This document shows, piece after piece, positions 8,188-16,449 of a DNA stretch of 64,000 nucleotides. The DNA lies in contig NZ_RKSM01000003.1 of the NCBI RefSeq assembly GCF_008729015.1, positions 372,001 to 436,000 on the forward strand, read 5' to 3'. The notes under the pieces were generated by a model, which ran no database searches, was not told where the DNA came from, and worked only from the letters and a program-made list of their open reading frames with translations. Numbering within the stretch: the first letter of the stretch is position 1; each line of letters begins with the position of its first letter. A program made the position numbers and the translations under genes. The DNA comes from Haloarcula sp. CBA1129 (GTDB taxonomy: Archaea > Halobacteriota > Halobacteria > Halobacteriales > Haloarculaceae).

Positions 8188-8682
8188 ATGTCGAGCCACT
8201 ACATCACGTCAGCAGACCATCTCCCCGAGGAAGCACAGACAGAAACCACACTGCAGATCACAGATGCCCAGACGAAACGCATTTTCGAGGCACGCGTTCG
8301 GATTTCCCGGGACCCTGATGCACTCACTGACCCGGAACCGCTAACAATCGTCGCCGGGCCACACGAGAGCGTCAGCGAGACCAGATACGTCGAATTGCTC
8401 GATGAGACTGCTGCGACCGGTATCGATCAAGAGCTCGTGGCACATCTGGCGGCCGAACAGGAGACGGCGTCGAATATCCTCAATACTCGGTCCGACGATC
8501 TGAAGGTTCTCTTGCAGTATCTCGTCGAGACTGGCGAGTACGAGTCAACGTCCGATGCGCTTCGCGAGATCGCGTTCGACCACCTCGCCACAGAACGCCC
8601 GGCTCTACTTGACACCTACGCGGAGGTCCGCCACGACCTCGATGACGACCCACTCAGGCGCGTACTCGAAAAACGAGAGTGA
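8188..8682 (+). CDS. Uncharacterised 164-aa protein heading the UbiD operon
   Basis: I do not recognise this protein. It is acidic, has no signal peptide or membrane segment and no cysteines. Residues about 105-135 (KVLLQYLVETGEYESTSDALREIAF) resemble the strand-helix-helix pattern of ribbon-helix-helix DNA-binding proteins, but the match is weak and placed in the C-terminal half rather than at the N-terminus. Its stop lies three bases before the start of the first UbiD-family gene, so the two are very likely co-transcribed. It could be a regulator of the operon or a small partner of the decarboxylase. The coding frame is supported by haloarchaeal codon use and the tight spacing. Confidence 0.7.
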   Translation: MSSHYITSADHLPEEAQTETTLQITDAQTKRIFEARVRISRDPDALTDPEPLTIVAGPHESVSETRYVELLDETAATGIDQELVAHLAAEQETASNILNTRSDDLKVLLQYLVETGEYESTSDALREIAFDHLATERPALLDTYAEVRHDLDDDPLRRVLEKRE

Positions 8683-8685
8683 CAG

Positions 8686-10191
8686 ATGTCCGTTAATTCG
8701 CTCCGTGCGTACCTCGATTTGCTCGACACGACCGGCTGGCTCCGGTCGTTTGACCAGCCGGTGTCGTGGGATCTTGAAGCAAGTGCAGCGACGATGCTCG
8801 CCAATATCCGCGACGGCCCGATTCCGGTGTTCGAGTCTATTGCAGGGACAGAGATGGCGGCAAAACTGGTTGGCGACCCGTATCGCGGCCCCCAGACTCG
8901 CCCTTGGGATCACTTCGCGCAAGCGCTGGGACTCCCGAGTGGCCTATCAGGTCGTACGTACTACGACCGAGTGATCGAGCGCCTCAACGCGCCGCAAGCG
9001 CCCCGAACTGTTGCGAGTCACAAGGCCCCCTGTAAAGAGACAGTGCGGACGGGAAGCGAGGTCGACCTCTTGTCGTTCCCGTGGCCATATATTCACGAAG
9101 GCGACGGGGGGCGGTACTCGAACCATCACACCATCGTCGCTCCGGACCCCGACACGGAGTGGGGAACTTGGTCGAGTCATCGAATGATGATCCACGACAG
9201 CTCTCAGGCCAGTCTGTTGTTACTAGCCGGTGAGCAGGTTCCGAACCGCTACTACTACGACTACGAGCCCCGGGGCGAACCGATGCCAGTCGCGGTCGTC
9301 ATCGGTGCGGAACCCACCGCCGAGTGCACTGCAGACATGTGGATTCCGACAGGTCGGAGCGAAGCGGCCTTCGCGGGCGGCCTGAAAAACGCGCCTGTGG
9401 ACCTTGTCCAGTGTGAAACCAGTGATCTGTACGTCCCGGCGACGGCCGAGCTAGTTCTCGAAGGGCACGTTCGACCCGACGACCGCCTCGATGAGGGACC
9501 GTTCGGCGACTACTTCGGCTACATGAACGGCCCGCGACGTTCGATGCCGGTGTTCGAAGTCGATGCGATTACCCACCGCCACGAACCGCGGATACCGTTT
9601 TGCGTCGAGGGGAGCGGTGTCGGATACGGGCAAAACTCGACCAGTACGCTCCGGCTCGTCGCAGCCGGTCCCGACGCGACTGTCGGCCTCCGGGCCGCCG
9701 GATTCGACGTTTCGATGGCGGTCCCGTGGCGATTCACCTCCCGCACCGTCTGGGTCATCGCGACGGATCGACCGTATCCGGGCTATCTCCACGAACTGGC
9801 GAACTTTATCTTCACGACGTGGGGGATGCTCCACATCGACTTTTTCGTGTTTGTCGACGCTGCTGTCGACCCGCTCGACCCGCGGGCAGTCCTGACAGCG
9901 ATCGCGCTTGAGGCCGACCCGGACGACGACTTCCATCAATTCGGCGTCGAGCGGATGCCGAAAGTTCCGCTCAACATCTACCAGACGCCGGACGAGAAGG
10001 GCAGCGCGGATGTGGGTACTTCGAAGGCAAAGACGGCCAAAGCCTACATTGACGCAACGACTGACGGCGACGCACCCGACATGACGGCGACCACAGAAAC
10101 CCGGAAGAAAGCGCAGGAGCGGCTAGTCGATGCGGGACTAGACGCTGCACGGTTCGACCGGCTTGACGAGCGGGAGGGGCAATCACAGTGA
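8686..10191 (+). CDS. UbiD-family (de)carboxylase, catalytic type
   Basis: UbiD-fold enzyme of 501 aa, a family that uses prenylated FMN to decarboxylate or carboxylate aromatic and alpha,beta-unsaturated acids. The signature EGPFGDYFGYM lies at about residues 270-280; its Glu and the following acidic residue belong to the catalytic Glu-Arg-Glu/Asp network. The preceding GRSEAAFAGGLKNAPVDLV region (about residues 225-243) and the C-terminal metal-associated region are also present, so it looks active. No ubiX prenyltransferase gene is in the window, so the cofactor must come from elsewhere. Its stop overlaps the start of a divergent UbiD paralogue by four bases, which suggests a two-component enzyme. 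Substrate unknown; respiratory-quinone synthesis is possible but less likely amid catabolic genes. Confidence 0.88.
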   Translation: MSVNSLRAYLDLLDTTGWLRSFDQPVSWDLEASAATMLANIRDGPIPVFESIAGTEMAAKLVGDPYRGPQTRPWDHFAQALGLPSGLSGRTYYDRVIERLNAPQAPRTVASHKAPCKETVRTGSEVDLLSFPWPYIHEGDGGRYSNHHTIVAPDPDTEWGTWSSHRMMIHDSSQASLLLLAGEQVPNRYYYDYEPRGEPMPVAVVIGAEPTAECTADMWIPTGRSEAAFAGGLKNAPVDLVQCETSDLYVPATAELVLEGHVRPDDRLDEGPFGDYFGYMNGPRRSMPVFEVDAITHRHEPRIPFCVEGSGVGYGQNSTSTLRLVAAGPDATVGLRAAGFDVSMAVPWRFTSRTVWVIATDRPYPGYLHELANFIFTTWGMLHIDFFVFVDAAVDPLDPRAVLTAIALEADPDDDFHQFGVERMPKVPLNIYQTPDEKGSADVGTSKAKTAKAYIDATTDGDAPDMTATTETRKKAQERLVDAGLDAARFDRLDEREGQSQ

Positions 10192-11558
10192 TCCCGTTCA
10201 CGCAGTACGTCCGTGGACTGGCCGGCGACGATGACCTCGTCCGACTCGACGGCCCATTCGAGGTCCCGGTTGACGTGCTGGCGGCGGAGGCGCTGCGCGC
10301 GAGTGGACCGGCACTTCGGTTCCAGCGTCCCACAGGTATCGACCTCGTTAGCGGCGTGTTCAGCGGACCGGACCAGACGCAGCAGCGTGAGGCCCGGCCG
10401 TGGTCGCGGCTGTCGCTCGGCCTCGGACTTGACCCGGAAGCCACGCTTGTCGACCTGCTAGAGACAATCAGCACCCTCGGCCCGACCGGCGGGACTGCGG
10501 AGCCGACATACACTGGGCAAGCAGCCTCGGCGACAGACATCGACGTACAGGACCTGCAGTTCCCACAGAGCGAAACGGACACGTGGCCCGCGGTGACGCT
10601 TGGTGTTGCATCGGTTTCGACCGCTGACGGCACACACTGGGGGCCGGTCCACGGTTCGGTCGTAGGCGGCGACAAGCTCAGGGTGCGTGTTCCAGACGCG
10701 CTGTCGTCGCTTGTCGCTGAGGGGACCACAATAACGATAGCACTCGGCGTGCCGCCGGCGGCGATCACGACGGCATACCTGCTTGCTGTCACTGACCAAA
10801 CTGCCACGCCGATCCAGTCCTGTGGGGTGACCGGAACCGTCCCGCTCGTTCCGACCAACGGCGGACTCGTCCCGAGCGCGACGGAAGTCGTCATGGAGAC
10901 GACGGTTGTGGACCGCCAGCCCGACTTTCGCTCCGACCGCCGAGAGGGCTGGGAGTACGTTGTCGAGAGCGGCCCGCTCTCGCTGTCGGTCGAGCGCGTC
11001 CGCACAACTGAAACCCCGGTTATCCCTCTCTCACCAGTCGGTCGCCCGCTCGCAGATGATCTCCGGCTCACGGGGTTAGCGACGGCCGCATCCCTGTACC
11101 ACCGGCTCAACAACTACTGGGGCATCTCGCCGGTCGAATGGCTGATGCTGCCGGCAGAGGCGGAACTCGGGATCTGTTTCGTGGCCAGTGACGTGCTTTA
11201 CGGCGGCTTCGAGTGGCAACTCGCGAATATCCTCTTTTCATTCTCGTCGCTGTTCGACACGGTCGTTATCGTCGACGAAGACGTTCCGCCACAGGACTTC
11301 GGCCGCGTTCTGGCCGACCTCTGGCTGAAATCGCACCCCGCTCGCGACTGGGTGTTCAGCGAGCCAGATGCACCGGCAGCGACACGGCCTCACTACCGAC
11401 GGGACAACGAAACCGGCTCGCGCCTGTACGTGAACTCGGCATGGGACCCACGCTGGAAGGAAACGTATATCGCGCCGCGAGTCACGTTCGAGAACTCCTT
11501 CCCGAGCGGCGTCCGCGACGTGGCTCGTGTCCTGTGGGATGAGCCCGACACTGCTTGA
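10188..11558 (+). CDS. Divergent UbiD-family protein, probable non-catalytic partner
   Basis: A 456-aa protein with the overall layout of UbiD proteins (N-terminal domain, HWGPVHGSVV segment near residue 150, a VPLVPTNGGLVPSATEVVMETTV stretch near residue 220, and a C-terminal domain). The EGPFGD-type catalytic motif is missing: the corresponding place reads DRREGWEYVVESG (near residue 247). It starts with GTG inside the stop region of the canonical UbiD gene, so production is coupled. Known multi-subunit UbiD enzymes such as phenylphosphate carboxylase contain paralogous subunits; a heteromer of active and inactive copies is my inference. Alternatively the protein could have a different activity. 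Family assignment is moderate, loss of motif is directly visible. Confidence 0.7.
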   Translation: MIPFTQYVRGLAGDDDLVRLDGPFEVPVDVLAAEALRASGPALRFQRPTGIDLVSGVFSGPDQTQQREARPWSRLSLGLGLDPEATLVDLLETISTLGPTGGTAEPTYTGQAASATDIDVQDLQFPQSETDTWPAVTLGVASVSTADGTHWGPVHGSVVGGDKLRVRVPDALSSLVAEGTTITIALGVPPAAITTAYLLAVTDQTATPIQSCGVTGTVPLVPTNGGLVPSATEVVMETTVVDRQPDFRSDRREGWEYVVESGPLSLSVERVRTTETPVIPLSPVGRPLADDLRLTGLATAASLYHRLNNYWGISPVEWLMLPAEAELGICFVASDVLYGGFEWQLANILFSFSSLFDTVVIVDEDVPPQDFGRVLADLWLKSHPARDWVFSEPDAPAATRPHYRRDNETGSRLYVNSAWDPRWKETYIAPRVTFENSFPSGVRDVARVLWDEPDTA

Positions 11559-11742
11559 CTCCGCTACCGAAGAGACGACTGCCTACGAACCATTCCGCTG
11601 AATGTGTCTCTCGCATGTATATATCTTCGACTATGTCGTAATCAGGACTGTTTTCGCAGCACGGTCCCGAAATAATACCTACAAAGGAAAACAACCAATT
11701 ATTAGTGCGATATATATACCGAAGAAAATAACCGGTACAGTT

Positions 11743-11759
11743 ATACCGGAATCCGGTAT
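11743..11759. promoter_or_regulatory. 17-bp palindrome upstream of the acyl-CoA ligase
   Basis: ATACCGGAATCCGGTAT is a perfect palindrome around a single central base, 12 bp before the ATG at 11772. A TATA-like element GATATATATACC lies at about 11709-11720, so the palindrome sits at or just past the expected transcription start, a typical repressor-operator position. A related ACCGGT half-site lies about 12 bp upstream. Confidence 0.6.
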
Positions 11760-11771
11760 TCCGAGCGGTGT

Positions 11772-13454
11772 ATGGTGACCAGCCACAACCTCCCGGACTA
11801 CGACACAGCGCGGAACGAATTCTCTTGGGACGATATTTACGCGGACGCGGACTGGGACGCACCGAACGACCTGAACATCGGGCACGAAGTTGCTGACAGA
11901 CACGCGACTGACCGGGGACAGGTCGCGCTCTATCAGGTCGGGACCGACGGAGAGCTGTCGAAGATGACGTTCTGGGAGCTTGCTGACCGCTCAAGCCAGT
12001 TCGCCAATGTCCTTGACGATCTCGGGGTTGCACAGGGCGACCGGGTCTTTTCGTATATGCCCCGAATCCCCGAGCACTACGTGGCACTGGTCGGAACACT
12101 CAAACACGGTGCTGTCTGGGGAAGCGTTAACGAGCGGTTCGGCCCCGATGGAATCTCGTACCGTCTCGACGACTGCGACGCGAAGGTAGTCGTCACCACC
12201 ACTGACAATCGCGACACAGTCGAAGCTGCACTGGACGACGCGCCTGCGGTCGAACACGTGATTACTGTTGACCGTGGCGGTGGCGCGCCCGCTGACGACG
12301 TGGTTTTCAGTACCGCGCTCGACGGCGCGACCACGGCGTACGATGTCGCTGAGACCAGCGGAGAGGACGATGCGCTGCTGTACTACACCTCGGGGACGAC
12401 CGGGCTGGCCAAAGGCGTCCTCCACAAACAGCGCTGGATCGCCGGTGTCGCGGCAACACAGAAGTACGCCGTTGACCTGCAAGACGGCGACCTGTACTGG
12501 TCGACCGGTGACCTCGGCTGGCTGACGGGTGCCATCAACACGCTCGGCGCTTGGTTCTGGGGTGCGTCGCTGTTCACCTACGAGGGCGAGTTCGATACCG
12601 ACGAGTGGGCCGACCTACTTGATGAATACCCGATCAGCGTCCTGTTCTCGGTCCCGACAGCGTACCGGATGCTCCGTGAAAACGACGAGGTGCTTGACGA
12701 TGTCGACCTCGATTTGCGTCATGCGCTTTCTATCGGCGAACCGCTCAGTGCCGGCGTTGTTGAGTGGGGCGAGGACAAACTCGGTGTCACGATTCTCGAC
12801 ACGTACGGCCAGACTGAGACTGGCAACATGATCATCAACAACTACCCGACAATGGAGCTCCGTCCCGGGTCGATGGGGAAACCACTCCCCGGAATCGAGG
12901 CCGATATCGTCGACCCGCAAACAGGTGACGTTCTGGAACCCGGTGAGACGGGCGAAATCGCTCAGCGTGGCGACTACCCGTGTTTCTTCGCCGAGTTCTG
13001 GAACAAACCAGAAAAGACCCAGCGGGCGTTCGTCGAGGGGCAAGACGGGACATGGTATCTCTCAGGAGACCTTGCACACAAAGACGAAGACGGCTACTTC
13101 TGGTTCGAGGGGCGGGCAGACGACGTGATCCTCTCCTCTGGCTACCGCATCGGGCCGTTCGAAGTCGAGAGTTCGCTGGGCGAACACGACGCGGTCGCCG
13201 AGGCGGCGGTCGTTCCCAAACCACATCAAGAGCGGGGGAACATCGTCAAGGCCTACGTCGTGCCAAGCGAAGACGCTGAGCCGTCCGACCCCCTCAAAGA
13301 GGACATCCAGAACTACGTGAAAAACGAACTCTCAGCCCACGAGTACCCGCGCGAAATCGAATTCCGTGAGGAACTCCCCAAGACTGTGACCGGGAAAATT
13401 CGACGGACAGAACTCCACGACGACGCCGAAGCAGAAGCCGAAGTCGAGACCTGA
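11772..13454 (+). CDS. AMP-forming acyl-CoA synthetase
   Basis: ANL-superfamily acid-CoA ligase, 560 aa, which activates a carboxylic acid with ATP to acyl-AMP and then acyl-CoA. The phosphate-binding loop YYTSGTTGLAKG is near residue 205, the A5 motif TYGQTETG near residue 344, the SGDLAHKDEDGYFWFEGRADD hinge near residue 435, and the catalytic Lys in PKTVTGKIRR near residue 540. The sequence resembles medium/short-chain and acetyl-CoA synthetase-like ligases. It heads a run of genes for acyl-CoA dehydrogenase, carboxylase and hydratase, so a branched short-chain acid such as isovalerate is a reasonable substrate guess. A TATA-like element and a palindromic operator candidate precede it. Confidence 0.9.
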   Translation: MVTSHNLPDYDTARNEFSWDDIYADADWDAPNDLNIGHEVADRHATDRGQVALYQVGTDGELSKMTFWELADRSSQFANVLDDLGVAQGDRVFSYMPRIPEHYVALVGTLKHGAVWGSVNERFGPDGISYRLDDCDAKVVVTTTDNRDTVEAALDDAPAVEHVITVDRGGGAPADDVVFSTALDGATTAYDVAETSGEDDALLYYTSGTTGLAKGVLHKQRWIAGVAATQKYAVDLQDGDLYWSTGDLGWLTGAINTLGAWFWGASLFTYEGEFDTDEWADLLDEYPISVLFSVPTAYRMLRENDEVLDDVDLDLRHALSIGEPLSAGVVEWGEDKLGVTILDTYGQTETGNMIINNYPTMELRPGSMGKPLPGIEADIVDPQTGDVLEPGETGEIAQRGDYPCFFAEFWNKPEKTQRAFVEGQDGTWYLSGDLAHKDEDGYFWFEGRADDVILSSGYRIGPFEVESSLGEHDAVAEAAVVPKPHQERGNIVKAYVVPSEDAEPSDPLKEDIQNYVKNELSAHEYPREIEFREELPKTVTGKIRRTELHDDAEAEAEVET

Positions 13455-13499
13455 CACAAGGTATCAAGCACCACGAGCGATAACAGAGACACAACACCA

Positions 13500-14666
13500 A
13501 TGAATTTCGAATCCACTGAGGAACGTTCGATGATTCGGTCGACCGCAGCGGACGTGGCGGCCGAGTTCGGCCCGGAGTACTGGCGCGAAAAAGAAGAGGC
13601 AGGCGAGTTCGGACAGGAATTCTGGGACGAACTGGCCGAAGCCGGCTTCCACGGATTGCTGGTCCCGCCGGAGTACGAGGGGGCCGGTATGGGCATTCAG
13701 GAGATGGGGCTGGTCATGGAGACGCTCTGTGCCGAAGGCTGTGGCATGGCGGGCACTTGGTATCTGGTGCTCACTGCCGGTATGGCCGCCGTCGGTATCA
13801 GGGAGGACGGGACAGAAGAGCAAAAGCAGACCTACCTGCCGGACATCGCCAACGGCAAACGGAACTTCTCTATCGGCATCACAGAGCCCGAGGCCGGGAC
13901 AAACACGCTAAACGTCGCGACTCGCGCCGAGAAAGACGGCGACGAGTACGTCCTGAACGGGAACAAGGCATGGATCACCTTCGCGGACCGGGCTGACAAC
14001 ATGATTCTCGTCACGCGCACGACCCCACGCGACGAGGTCGAGCGCGGGACTGACGGCATAAGCCTGTTTATCGTCGATATGGACGATCCCGGCATCGACG
14101 TGTCGCCGATTCCCAAACACGGGATCAACTACTCGAAGTCCTGTGAGGTCTTCATCGAGGACGTCCGGGTCCCCGAGGAAAACTTGCTTGGCGAGGAAGA
14201 CGACGGCTGGTGGACCCTTGTCGATATGCTGAACCCGGAACGCATCGGCTTTGCGGCTGCCGGAACCGGCATCGGCAAACTAGCCGCCGACACTGCTATC
14301 GAGTATGCTAGCGACCGAGAGGTGTTCGGCGCGCCCGTTGGGAGTCATCAGGCGGTTTCGTTCCCGATCACCAAGGCGTACGCCCGCATGGAAACGGCGG
14401 CGCTCATGCGTGAGAAGGCGTCTTGGCTCTACGATCAGGGCGAGGAGTGTGGGTACGAGACAAACGTCGCGAAGGCGACGGCCGTCAGTGCTGGCATCGA
14501 AGCGGTCAAGCAATCGATGCAAGCATTCGGCGGCTGGGGCTATGCGAAGGAGTACGATGTCGAGCGGTGGTGGCGTGAAATCAACCTGACGCGGCTGGCC
14601 CCGGTCTCCCAGCAGATGGCATACAACCACATCGGGCAGCATCTCGGTTTCCCCAGATCCTACTAA
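13500..14666 (+). CDS. Acyl-CoA dehydrogenase, isovaleryl-CoA-dehydrogenase-like
   Basis: FAD-dependent acyl-CoA dehydrogenase of 388 aa, full length. It has the usual [12 protein letters not shown]/substrate segment (near residue 125) and the [19 protein letters not shown] region (near residue 275). The common catalytic Glu near the C-terminus (YEGT) is absent; that place reads [11 protein letters not shown]. Instead a Glu is present in [12 protein letters not shown] (near residue 246), the site of the catalytic base in isovaleryl-CoA and long-chain acyl-CoA dehydrogenases. With a biotin carboxylase downstream this favours isovaleryl-CoA to 3-methylcrotonyl-CoA. Its stop shares a base with the next start (TAATG). 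Electrons would go to ETF, not encoded here. Confidence 0.88.
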   Translation: MNFESTEERSMIRSTAADVAAEFGPEYWREKEEAGEFGQEFWDELAEAGFHGLLVPPEYEGAGMGIQEMGLVMETLCAEGCGMAGTWYLVLTAGMAAVGIREDGTEEQKQTYLPDIANGKRNFSIGITEPEAGTNTLNVATRAEKDGDEYVLNGNKAWITFADRADNMILVTRTTPRDEVERGTDGISLFIVDMDDPGIDVSPIPKHGINYSKSCEVFIEDVRVPEENLLGEEDDGWWTLVDMLNPERIGFAAAGTGIGKLAADTAIEYASDREVFGAPVGSHQAVSFPITKAYARMETAALMREKASWLYDQGEECGYETNVAKATAVSAGIEAVKQSMQAFGGWGYAKEYDVERWWREINLTRLAPVSQQMAYNHIGQHLGFPRSY

Positions 14667-16447
14667 TGTTCGAGAAAGTCCTTGTCGCAAACCGCGGCGA
14701 AATCGCGGTCCGTGTGATGGCTGCGTGTGAAGAGCTGGGTATCGAGACGGTCGCCGTCTACAGCGACGCCGACCGCAACGCTGGCCACGTCGAGTACGCC
14801 GACGACGCATACAACATCGGTCCAGCACCCGCAAGTGAGTCGTACCTCGACCAGACAGCGATCCTCGATGTCGCTGAGCGATCCGGGGCCGATGCAATCC
14901 ATCCCGGGTACGGCTTCCTCGCGGAGAACGCCGCGTTCGCTACCCGCGTCGAGGCCACCGATGGGGTCACGTGGGTCGGCCCGCCAAGCGACGCGATGGA
15001 GACGCTAGGGGAAAAGACAAAGGCCCGGACAGTGATGCAGGAGGCCGGTGTCCCAGTCGTCCCCGGCACGACGGACCTCGTCAGTGAGCCTGACGAGGTA
15101 CGCGAACTGGGTGCAGAGTACGGCTATCCTATCGCGATAAAGGCAGAGGGTGGCGGAGGCGGTCGCGGCATGAAGATCGTCCGGAGCGAGGCTGAGGTTG
15201 CGGAGGCGCTCAAGAGCGCGAAGCGCGAGGGCGAAGCGTACTTCGGCAATGACTCGGTGTACGTCGAAAAGTACCTCGAAGCTCCGAAACACGTCGAAGT
15301 GCAGGTACTTGCAGACGAACACGGTAACGTCCGTCACCTTGGAGAACGTGACTGCTCGCTGCAGCGCCGCCACCAGAAGGTCATCGAAGAAGCCCCGAGC
15401 CCGGCACTTGATGCCGACCTGCGTGCGGAAATCGGCGAAGCCGCCAGACGCGGAGTCAGTGAAGCCGGCTATACGAACGCCGGGACAGTGGAGTTCCTCG
15501 TTGAAGACGGGGAGTTCTACTTCATGGAGGTGAACACCCGAATTCAGGTCGAACACACCGTCACCGAGGCTGTGACGGGCATCGATATCGTTCGCTGGCA
15601 GCTCCGGGTTGCCGCGGGCGAGCAACTGGACTTCACACAGGACGACGTGTCGATAGACGGCCACGCCGTCGAGTACCGGATCAACGCGGAGAACCCTGCC
15701 GAGGACTTCGCGCCGACGCCGGGACCGCTGACGACGTACGCGCCGCCAAGCAGTATCGGTGTTCGTCTCGACCACGCGGTCACACAGGGCGATGATATCG
15801 GTGGAGACTACGATTCGATGATCGCGAAACTGATCGTCGCTGGCGAGGACCGGGACCACTGCCTCGCTCGGTCGAGGCGTGCCCTCGGCCATTTCACGGT
15901 CGAGGGTGTCCATACGACGATTCCGTTCCATCGGTTGATGCTCGACGACGACACCTTCATCGCCGGGACGCACACAACGAAATACCTCGACCAAGAACTC
16001 GACGACGAGGCGCTTGACACAGCCGTTTCGCGGTGGGGGACCGAGGAGGTCGGGAGCGACTCCTTGTCGGCATCGACGGATGAAATCGCTGTTGAGGTCG
16101 ACGGGAGACGCTTCGATGTCGTCGTCACAGATGGCCTCCCCCGTGCATCGCGCGGTGGAAACGCCAGTGGCGGCTCCGGCGGTGGTACTGCCGGCGGCGC
16201 ATCCGGTGGCGGCACAGCGGACGTGGCCACGGCGGGTGCGATTACGGCTGAGATGCAGGGAACCATTCTCTCGACCGAAGTCACAGCCGGTGACGATATC
16301 GCTGCTGGCGATGTCGTCTGCGTGCTGGAGGCGATGAAAATGGAAAACGACGTGGTGGCGTCCACGGGCGGAACCGTCGCGTCCGTTCCGGTCGCAGAGG
16401 GCGATTCTGTAGACATGGGCGACACGCTGGTTGTATTAGAGGAGTGA
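14666..16447 (+). CDS. Acyl-CoA carboxylase biotin carboxylase/BCCP subunit
   Basis: Alpha subunit of a biotin-dependent acyl-CoA carboxylase, 593 aa. Residues 1-445 form the ATP-grasp biotin carboxylase (start [16 protein letters not shown], glycine-rich GGGGGRGMK near residue 165, [14 protein letters not shown] near residue 290). A Gly/Ser/Ala-rich linker follows (about 493-525), then a biotinyl domain with EAMKMEN; the lysine to be biotinylated is near residue 558. It carboxylates biotin with ATP and bicarbonate and hands it to the carboxyltransferase encoded next, overlapping by a few bases at most. Next to an isovaleryl-CoA-dehydrogenase-like gene the complex is most likely a methylcrotonyl-CoA carboxylase, although acetyl/propionyl-CoA carboxylase remains possible. 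Confidence 0.92.
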   Translation: MFEKVLVANRGEIAVRVMAACEELGIETVAVYSDADRNAGHVEYADDAYNIGPAPASESYLDQTAILDVAERSGADAIHPGYGFLAENAAFATRVEATDGVTWVGPPSDAMETLGEKTKARTVMQEAGVPVVPGTTDLVSEPDEVRELGAEYGYPIAIKAEGGGGGRGMKIVRSEAEVAEALKSAKREGEAYFGNDSVYVEKYLEAPKHVEVQVLADEHGNVRHLGERDCSLQRRHQKVIEEAPSPALDADLRAEIGEAARRGVSEAGYTNAGTVEFLVEDGEFYFMEVNTRIQVEHTVTEAVTGIDIVRWQLRVAAGEQLDFTQDDVSIDGHAVEYRINAENPAEDFAPTPGPLTTYAPPSSIGVRLDHAVTQGDDIGGDYDSMIAKLIVAGEDRDHCLARSRRALGHFTVEGVHTTIPFHRLMLDDDTFIAGTHTTKYLDQELDDEALDTAVSRWGTEEVGSDSLSASTDEIAVEVDGRRFDVVVTDGLPRASRGGNASGGSGGGTAGGASGGGTADVATAGAITAEMQGTILSTEVTAGDDIAAGDVVCVLEAMKMENDVVASTGGTVASVPVAEGDSVDMGDTLVVLEE

Positions 16448-16449
16448 GT

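Noticed and set aside
9971-11113. 380-codon minus-strand open frame
   Set aside because: Ser/Thr/Pro-rich shadow of the second UbiD gene; no motif and no promoter.
8686-11558. Ubiquinone biosynthesis role for the UbiD pair
   Set aside because: Haloarchaea make menaquinone-type quinones, and no other quinone gene is nearby, so a catabolic or carboxylation role is more plausible, though not proven.
15005-15994. 329-codon minus-strand open frame
   Set aside because: Antisense to the biotin carboxylase; no recognisable features.
16150-16240. Gly/Ser repeat as a possible separate repeat element
   Set aside because: It is the flexible linker between the carboxylase and biotinyl domains, in frame and expected.
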